This document shows, piece after piece, positions 59,193 through 64,000 of a stretch of DNA of 64,000 nt. The notes beneath the pieces are model-generated. The model did not search any database. It saw nothing but the letters and a program-made list of their open reading frames with translations, and had not been told where the DNA came from. The translations under genes were made by a program, and so were the position numbers. Each line of letters opens with the position of its first letter. Position 1 is the first letter of the stretch. Location of the stretch: positions 1-64,000 of the forward strand of contig JBBATH010000005.1 in assembly GCA_040398845.1 (NCBI GenBank). The letters are read 5' to 3'. The DNA is from WLND01 sp040398845 (GTDB taxonomy: Bacteria; Actinomycetota; Actinomycetes; S36-B12).

Positions 59193-60245
59193 ATGCGCGC
59201 AGTCCAACTTCTCGCTTGGCAATCCGAGGCACAGATTGTCGATGTCCCGATACCCACGGCAGGACCCGGCCAGGTGGTCATCAAGGTGGCCGGGGCAGGC
59301 GCCTGCCACTCCGACCTTCACATCATGCACATGATGTCCGATGGCATGTTCCCGTGGGGGCCACCCTTCACTCTCGGCCACGAAAATGCCGGCTGGGTGC
59401 ATGAGATCGGGGCAGGAGTCGAGGGCTTCAGCACCGGCGAGCCGGTAGCCGTGCATGGCCCGTGGGGCTGCGGGTCGTGCAGCCGCTGCATGGCCGGAGT
59501 CGACCAGTACTGCACCGACCAACTCTCCGCAGCGGGCAATGGTGCCTTCGGCGGTGGGCTCGGCCTCGATGGAGGCATGGCGCAGTACATGCTCGTCCAC
59601 GACGCCCGTCACCTCGTTCGGATTCCCGGCACCCTCAATCCCGTTGCTGCAGCCCCGCTGACCGATGCGGGCCTCACCCCGTATCACGCGGTCAAGCTGT
59701 CCCTTCCCAAGCTCACCCCGGGCACGACCGCGCTCGTCATCGGCGTTGGAGGCCTCGGACACATGGCCGTCCAGATTCTTCGCGCGCTCACCGGCGCGAC
59801 CATCATTGCTGCCGACACGCGCCAGGAGGCCCTCGACCTTGCGGTCGGCTGCGGCGCTGATGCGACCGTTCTCACAACTAGCGACGACGCAGCAGCCCTG
59901 GTCAAGGAAGCCACCGCGGGGCGCGGCTGTGAGGTGGTCTTGGACTTCGTTGGAGTCGACGCCACCATCGCGCTCGGCGTCGCCAGCGGTCGCCAATTGG
60001 GCGACCTCACCATCGTCGGAGGCGCGGGTGGCACCTACCCGATGGGGCTGTACACGGTGCCGTACGAAATGAACATTCGATCGATGTACTGGGGCAGCCG
60101 GTCCGAGCTCGCCGAAGTGCTCGCACTCGCCGCCCGCGGCGACATCACCGTCACCTATACCGAGTACCAGATCGAGAACACCCTGCAGGCGTACCACGAC
60201 CTCGAGGCCGGGCAGGTCAAGGGGCGCGCAGTCATTGTTCCCTAG
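59193..60245 (+). CDS. Zinc-dependent alcohol dehydrogenase
   Basis: A 350-aa medium-chain ADH. ATG 59193 follows AAGGG with good spacing; an ATG five codons upstream is possible. Catalytic zinc ligands are Cys in GACHSDLH and His-Glu in LGHENAGWV. The structural zinc loop is CGSCSRCMAGVDQYC. The Rossmann motif is VIGVGGLGHMAV. It oxidises a primary or secondary alcohol with NAD. It stands at the start of a plus-strand pair with the flavin oxidoreductase. Confidence 0.93.
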   Translation: MRAVQLLAWQSEAQIVDVPIPTAGPGQVVIKVAGAGACHSDLHIMHMMSDGMFPWGPPFTLGHENAGWVHEIGAGVEGFSTGEPVAVHGPWGCGSCSRCMAGVDQYCTDQLSAAGNGAFGGGLGLDGGMAQYMLVHDARHLVRIPGTLNPVAAAPLTDAGLTPYHAVKLSLPKLTPGTTALVIGVGGLGHMAVQILRALTGATIIAADTRQEALDLAVGCGADATVLTTSDDAAALVKEATAGRGCEVVLDFVGVDATIALGVASGRQLGDLTIVGGAGGTYPMGLYTVPYEMNIRSMYWGSRSELAEVLALAARGDITVTYTEYQIENTLQAYHDLEAGQVKGRAVIVP

Positions 60246-60291
60246 CTGGACCCACATAGGGAGTTTCTTTCCTTGAACTGCTGAAAGGCCC

Positions 60292-62298
60292 ATGGTCACG
60301 GTGGGATACTCCCCCGTGACCACGACCTCGATTCACCCAGGCAGCCTGCTCCAGCGAGCCCTCGAGCCCATCACGGTCGGCACGATGCGGCTACCGCACA
60401 GACTCTTCGTACCGACCCACGGTGGTGGCGCCGGATCCCTCACGTCCGATGACTCACGCTTTGAGGATCTCGTCAACTACTGGATGGCGCGGGTCGACGA
60501 CGGCTTCGCCTGGATCGGTGGTCCCACGGGGCACGTGAAGCATGTCCACATCCCCGGCTTCGAGCCAACTGGCGTGGGCGCGCTGGGCAAGGAGGCCGGA
60601 ATCTTCAGGCATCCAAAGTTCCATGAGCGCATGGGCGCCTTCGCCGACCGCGTCCACGCCAAGGCAAGCTACCTCGGTATCCAACTCGTGCAGCAGGGAG
60701 GCATGCCGAGCGCTCCGTCGTCGACATTCTCCGGCAACCTCGATCACCGCGGCGTCCACATCCTGAGCAATCCTGAGATCGAATGGATCATCAGCGAGTA
60801 CATCGAGTCCGCGGCAATCGCTGCGGACGCGGGGGTCGACTCGATCGAGATCCACGCCAATCACGACGACATGGTCGAATGGTTCCTGTCACCACTCACG
60901 AACAAGCGAAATGATGAGTTCGGCGGCTCCTACGACAACCGGCTGCGGTTCCTACGCCGGATCGTCGACGGGATTCGCGAGCGGGTCACCAGGCCCATCA
61001 CCCTCGGACTGCGTCTGGCCATGGACCAGTACATGGACGGTGGCTACGAGATCGATGAGTGCATGCGATTTATGCAGTCCTTTGAGGCCGACGGCACCGT
61101 CGACTTCTTCAACCTCGATGTTGGCGGCAACTGGGGGGCGGTGTCGTACATCCAGCACGGCATGTACCCAGAGGGTCACTGGGCCCAGATGTGCGGCGAA
61201 GCCAAGAACGTCACGAGACTTCCCGTGCTCTACGTCGGCAGGGTCGTCCACGCCGAGACCGCCGAGCGCATCATCGCCAGTGGGCAGGCCGACATGGTCG
61301 GGCTGGTTCGCGCGCTCATCGCCGATCCGACCTGGTTCACGAAGAACCTCGCCGGCGATGCCCCAGCCGTACGCCCATGCATCGCACTGAACGACTGCAT
61401 TCACCGCTACACCCTTGAGGGGCTCGGATTCGGGTGCGGGACAAACCCACGTGCCGGGCGCGAGAGCCAGCCGCCAGTTGGAACCTCTGACTCGCCGGTG
61501 AGCCTGCTCGTAGTCGGTGGCGGGCCCGCCGGCATGGAGCTCGCCGCGACAGCCGCTGAGCGCGGACACCGGGTAACGCTGTGGGAAGCCGGCTCCGCTC
61601 TCGGTGGCCGATTCGCGATCGCAGCGCAACTTCGGTCGAATGCCCCCTATCAAGACTGGATCAACTGGTCGACGTTTCGACTGGCGAAACTCAACGTGCC
61701 GATCTCTCTCGGTCGACGGGCCGAGGTACGCAGCGTCCTTGACTCCGGCGCCGACGTCGTAGCGTTCGCCACCGGCTGCCGGGGCCGCAATCCGGGGATT
61801 CCCGGCGAATACCTGCCGCACGTTGCTGGCGCAGATGCGGTGATCCTTGGCATCGCCCGCCCGCTCGGAACCCGCGTTCTCGTCATCGCCGAAGACGACG
61901 GGCCAGCGCCCCTGTCCGTCTCGGATCACCTCGCCTCACTCGGCCACGAAGTCACCTTGGCCTTCCGAACCCCCGGGCCGTCACCCCTGGTCGGCAAGTA
62001 CTCGATCGGGGCGATGCTCGCCAGTCTCGACAACGCGGGTGTGCAGATCCTGCAGAATGCCCGTGCAGTCGAGATTCATGTGGATCGAGTGGACTTCGCA
62101 CACTCATACAGTGGGCGCCGATTCACCCTCGACGGCATCGACTCGGTCGTCCTCGTGACCGGGGGCGTCGGCAATGACGCGCTTTATCGCGCGGTGCTAC
62201 CGCACCACCCACGAGTGCACCTGCTCGGTGACGCCTTCGCTCCACGACGGATGACGTTCGCCACCAGGCAGGCCTTCGAACTCGCGATGCTGCTCTAG
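60292..62298 (+). CDS. Old-yellow-enzyme-type FMN/FAD oxidoreductase (dienoyl-CoA reductase/TMADH family), altered cluster site
   Basis: A 668-aa protein with the family's three-domain layout. The FMN barrel shows SIEIHANHDDMVEWFLSPLT and NKRNDEFGGSYDNRLRFLR. A linker carries the [4Fe-4S] site, and an FAD/NAD half begins VSLLVVGGGPAGMELAA. The cluster ligands read Cys363, Leu366, Cys369 and Cys382. The spacing (3, 3, 13) equals that in trimethylamine dehydrogenase, but the second Cys is Leu. The enzyme may bind a 3Fe or altered cluster, or none. Likely roles are enone reduction or dehydrogenation of an alicyclic intermediate. Confidence 0.9.
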   Translation: MVTVGYSPVTTTSIHPGSLLQRALEPITVGTMRLPHRLFVPTHGGGAGSLTSDDSRFEDLVNYWMARVDDGFAWIGGPTGHVKHVHIPGFEPTGVGALGKEAGIFRHPKFHERMGAFADRVHAKASYLGIQLVQQGGMPSAPSSTFSGNLDHRGVHILSNPEIEWIISEYIESAAIAADAGVDSIEIHANHDDMVEWFLSPLTNKRNDEFGGSYDNRLRFLRRIVDGIRERVTRPITLGLRLAMDQYMDGGYEIDECMRFMQSFEADGTVDFFNLDVGGNWGAVSYIQHGMYPEGHWAQMCGEAKNVTRLPVLYVGRVVHAETAERIIASGQADMVGLVRALIADPTWFTKNLAGDAPAVRPCIALNDCIHRYTLEGLGFGCGTNPRAGRESQPPVGTSDSPVSLLVVGGGPAGMELAATAAERGHRVTLWEAGSALGGRFAIAAQLRSNAPYQDWINWSTFRLAKLNVPISLGRRAEVRSVLDSGADVVAFATGCRGRNPGIPGEYLPHVAGADAVILGIARPLGTRVLVIAEDDGPAPLSVSDHLASLGHEVTLAFRTPGPSPLVGKYSIGAMLASLDNAGVQILQNARAVEIHVDRVDFAHSYSGRRFTLDGIDSVVLVTGGVGNDALYRAVLPHHPRVHLLGDAFAPRRMTFATRQAFELAMLL

Positions 62299-62355
62299 GA
62301 ACGCCCTGCCGAGGGAGTGAAGGGCTCGATTGGCTGCCCCCGACATGCGACCATA

Positions 62356-62395
62356 AAAGTGGACGATTGACCACTTTATTGGATGGCTTGATAAG
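62356..62395 (+). promoter_or_regulatory. Promoter and operator of the MNT-HEPN operon
   Basis: TTGACC (62367-62372), a 17-bp spacer and GATAAG (62390-62395) form a good -35/-10 pair. An inverted repeat, AAAGTGG-N8-CCACTTT (62356-62377), overlaps the -35 box, so the MNT winged helix could repress its own operon. Confidence 0.55.
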
Positions 62396-62421
62396 GTTGC
62401 CGCAGGGAAAGGAGTTTCATC

Positions 62422-63063
62422 ATGGATCTTGCAAGCCCCATAAGTTCCGTCATTCCGAATGCGTACGGACCCGTCCTCACGGCCCTCGTGCGTGCAGGGA
62501 TCCCGCTAAGCGGACGCCAATTGGCTTCGCTTGTAGAGGGACAGGTCGGTCGGTCCCGCGTGAACTCGGTCCTTGGTGAGCTGGCCGCCAGCGGTCTGGT
62601 CTTGCGAGTGCCACACCCACCAACGGTGCTCTACCAACTCAACCGCGAGCATGTGGCGGCACCATTCATTGAAGGACTCGCCAACCTGCGCCACCTACTG
62701 CTGGACCGGATTCGGTGCGAGGCGGAAGCATGGTCGCGTCCTGCTGCCGCCGTGTGGCTCTTCGGGTCCGCCGCCCGAGGAGAGGGGTCCGCTGACAGCG
62801 ACATCGACATCCTCGTCGTGCGGTTCAACAACCTCGGTGAGGATGAGCAGATGTGGCGCACCCAGCTTTCACAACTCGAGGAAAATGTCCGTCGTTGGTC
62901 TGGCAACCCATGCGCCGTTCTCGAGTTGTCAATGGATGAGCTGAGTGTGAGCGTCGGCACCGGGCACAAACTCGTATCTGAGTTGCGTCGCGATGCTGTC
63001 CTTCTTTTTGGAGCCCACCCATCTACCACACTTCGTCAGCAGCGAGTCGCGGCGACTTCATGA
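62422..63063 (+). CDS. MNT-type nucleotidyltransferase antitoxin
   Basis: A 213-aa protein. Residues 1-80 are a winged helix (LSGRQLASLVEGQVGRSRVN, SVLGELAASGLVLRV). Residues about 105-190 are a minimal nucleotidyltransferase with WLFGSAARGEGSADSDIDIL (GSxxRG; Asp127 and Asp129 bind metal). MNT antitoxins AMPylate or inactivate the partner HEPN toxin. A clear AAAGGAG precedes the ATG. It overlaps the HEPN gene by ATGA. It is an intact relative of the broken gene at 1267-1872. Confidence 0.9.
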   Translation: MDLASPISSVIPNAYGPVLTALVRAGIPLSGRQLASLVEGQVGRSRVNSVLGELAASGLVLRVPHPPTVLYQLNREHVAAPFIEGLANLRHLLLDRIRCEAEAWSRPAAAVWLFGSAARGEGSADSDIDILVVRFNNLGEDEQMWRTQLSQLEENVRRWSGNPCAVLELSMDELSVSVGTGHKLVSELRRDAVLLFGAHPSTTLRQQRVAATS

Positions 63064-63446
63064 CCAGAAAGGACGAGGCCCGTCCACACTTGGAGAAGGC
63101 ACAGGAATACCTGGACGCCGCGCGTCTGGTGCTTGAGTACGGCCACAACAACGCTGCATGCTCGCTCTCGGTGACAGCGGGGATCAACTCCAAGGATGTC
63201 GTCTGCATCCTTTCCACCGGCCGCACGGACAAGAGTGACAGCCACGACAAGGCGGTCGAAGACCTCAGCAAATCTGGCCCGGCTGGGGCCCATGCAGCGC
63301 CAACGCTCAAGAGGCTACTCACCAAGAAAACCAAGTCGCAGTACTCGGCACCGTCAGTAACTCAGTCCGACGCCGAGCAATGCGTAAAGCAGGCCGGGCG
63401 CCTCGTTGACGATGCCAAGGAACTCTTCAACTCGACGCCTCGCTAG
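63060..63446 (+). CDS. HEPN-domain toxin of the MNT-HEPN pair
   Basis: A 128-aa four-helix protein. The sequence HLEKAQEYLDAARLVLEYGH, NNAACSLSVTAGINSKDVVC and the motif R55-x6-H62 (GRTDKSDSHD) fit the RX4-6H active site of HEPN ribonucleases. The C-terminal helix (DAEQCVKQAGRLVDDAKELF) completes the fold. Its likely activity is RNA cleavage, held in check by the upstream MNT protein. Confidence 0.85.
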   Translation: MTRKDEARPHLEKAQEYLDAARLVLEYGHNNAACSLSVTAGINSKDVVCILSTGRTDKSDSHDKAVEDLSKSGPAGAHAAPTLKRLLTKKTKSQYSAPSVTQSDAEQCVKQAGRLVDDAKELFNSTPR

Positions 63447-63533
63447 TACGACCTACGACCGGGATTCGCTTTGCAGCCGAAAAGGCGGCTACCGCGAATG
63501 CAACTTCGCGGCAATAACCACAACGAAACAGGT

Positions 63534-63558
63534 GGGGCGGGCATTGTTCGCCCGCCCC
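63534..63558. terminator. Bidirectional terminator between convergent genes
   Basis: A perfect 9-bp stem, GGGGCGGGC / GCCCGCCCC, with a 7-nt loop between the HEPN gene (plus) and the phosphohistidine gene (minus). Flanking T-tracts are weak (CTCCTCGCCTT on the plus side). Confidence 0.55.
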
Positions 63559-63572
63559 TCCTCGCCTTCTGC

Positions 63573-64000
63573 CTAGACCGCGAGTACCTCGACCACACCC
63601 GTCGCGCCATTCACGCGCACAGTGTCGCCGGTCTTGAGGATGTTCGTGGCCCCGGGAATACCTCCCACGCAAGGGATGCCGAGTTCGCGGGCGACAATCA
63701 TCGCGTGCGAGCCCATTGAGCCCGTGTTCACGATGACACCGCTCGCGACCATGAACAGTGGAGTCCACGAAGGGTCGGTCTGCGGCGCGACGAGGATCTC
63801 ACCAGGCTGGAAGTCCGAGATGCTGTCGGTTCCGAGCACCACTCGCACCTTGCCTTCAACGATGCCCTGCGAAGCAGCGGCACCGGTGAGGGTGGTTCCA
63901 ACCGACGCGCGCTCGACCTGGGCGTCGCCCTTGCGAGGCAGTGACGAGATCGGCGGAATGCCGTTCGAGGTGTCGATGAACATCGGGACCTCAAGGTTCC
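63573..64000 (-). CDS. Phosphohistidine (PEP-utilising mobile) domain protein, C-terminal part
   Basis: The frame is open to the window edge (about 141 residues seen). It shows the swivelling domain: QPGEILVAPQTDPSWTPLFM and SMGSHAMIVARELGIPCVGG, with the predicted phospho-His in MGSHAM, and ends GATGVVEVLAV. It is close to the C-terminal domains of the 16198 and 29499 products. Upstream sequence is missing, so this could be another split protein or a full Rph/PEP-synthase-like enzyme with its own ATP-grasp domain. Confidence 0.85.
   Translation of the reverse strand, partial: NLEVPMFIDTSNGIPPISSLPRKGDAQVERASVGTTLTGAAASQGIVEGKVRVVLGTDSISDFQPGEILVAPQTDPSWTPLFMVASGVIVNTGSMGSHAMIVARELGIPCVGGIPGATNILKTGDTVRVNGATGVVEVLAV

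Noticed and set aside
59151..60323. A 390-aa minus-strand frame opposite the alcohol dehydrogenase
   Set aside because: It is an antisense shadow of a gene with clear zinc-ligand and Rossmann motifs.
16198..63983. Rifampin resistance as the role of the phosphohistidine proteins
   Set aside because: True Rph enzymes contain the ATP-grasp domain in the same chain. The two complete proteins here lack it and sit in catabolic operons; the third cannot be judged.
1..64000. CRISPR array
   Set aside because: I saw no regularly spaced direct repeats of 23-40 bp and no cas genes.

Overview
The window looks like chromosomal DNA from a high-GC Actinomycetota bacterium. The supporting signs are roughly 60-65% GC by eye, many GTG starts, dense GTGA/ATGA stop-start overlaps, an actinobacterial-type XRE gene beside an IS256-family transposase, and a PglW-type BREX kinase. 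I cannot place it to genus.

Left part (1-9.7 kb) is an accessory, partly decayed region. It holds the right end of an IS256-family element, an XRE regulator with a truncated partner, a MNT-type nucleotidyltransferase gene with an in-frame stop, and a 1406-aa PglW-like protein (NERD, pseudokinase, kinase) with no other BREX gene beside it. It also holds an HTH gene followed by a frameshifted partner, two same-strand scraps that look like the N- and C-terminal ends of a fic gene, a lipoprotein plus a 43-aa membrane protein, and an intact toxin-antitoxin pair with a probable leaderless promoter.

9.7-15.4 kb is a CoA-ester block: acyl-CoA dehydrogenase, thiolase and fused isobutyryl-CoA mutase (icmF). 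From 15.6 to 62.3 kb lies a very large catabolic region in several operons. It carries three Rieske oxygenases with one reductase, four SnoaL/NTF2-like proteins, three SDRs, two VOC proteins, an aldehyde dehydrogenase, a sugar-phosphate-isomerase-like TIM barrel, two further acyl-CoA dehydrogenases, an SCP-x-type thiolase with a DUF35 partner, an MDR reductase, E1/E2 of an acetoin-dehydrogenase-like complex (no E3), a Zn alcohol dehydrogenase, an old-yellow-enzyme-type oxidoreductase, and a CUT2-type ABC importer with two distant binding proteins. TetR and GntR regulators and several repeated DNA motifs suggest coordinated control.

The most unusual theme is phosphotransfer. The region has proteins made of a rifampin-phosphotransferase/phenylphosphate-synthase-like substrate domain plus a phosphohistidine domain but no ATP-grasp domain: two complete, and a third with only its phosphohistidine end in the window. 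It also has a pyruvate,phosphate-dikinase-like protein whose ATP-grasp half looks degenerate while its PEP half is intact, two APH-fold kinases (one followed by a small helical protein, as in LvaA/LvaB), and three small phosphatases of two types. My inference is that a substrate, probably a poorly reactive hydroxylated or alicyclic compound, is imported, oxygenated, activated by phosphorylation and CoA, and then cleaved by beta-oxidation or retro-aldol steps. The substrate is unknown. The right end (62.4-63.4 kb) is an intact MNT-HEPN toxin-antitoxin pair, followed by a terminator and the partial third phosphohistidine protein.
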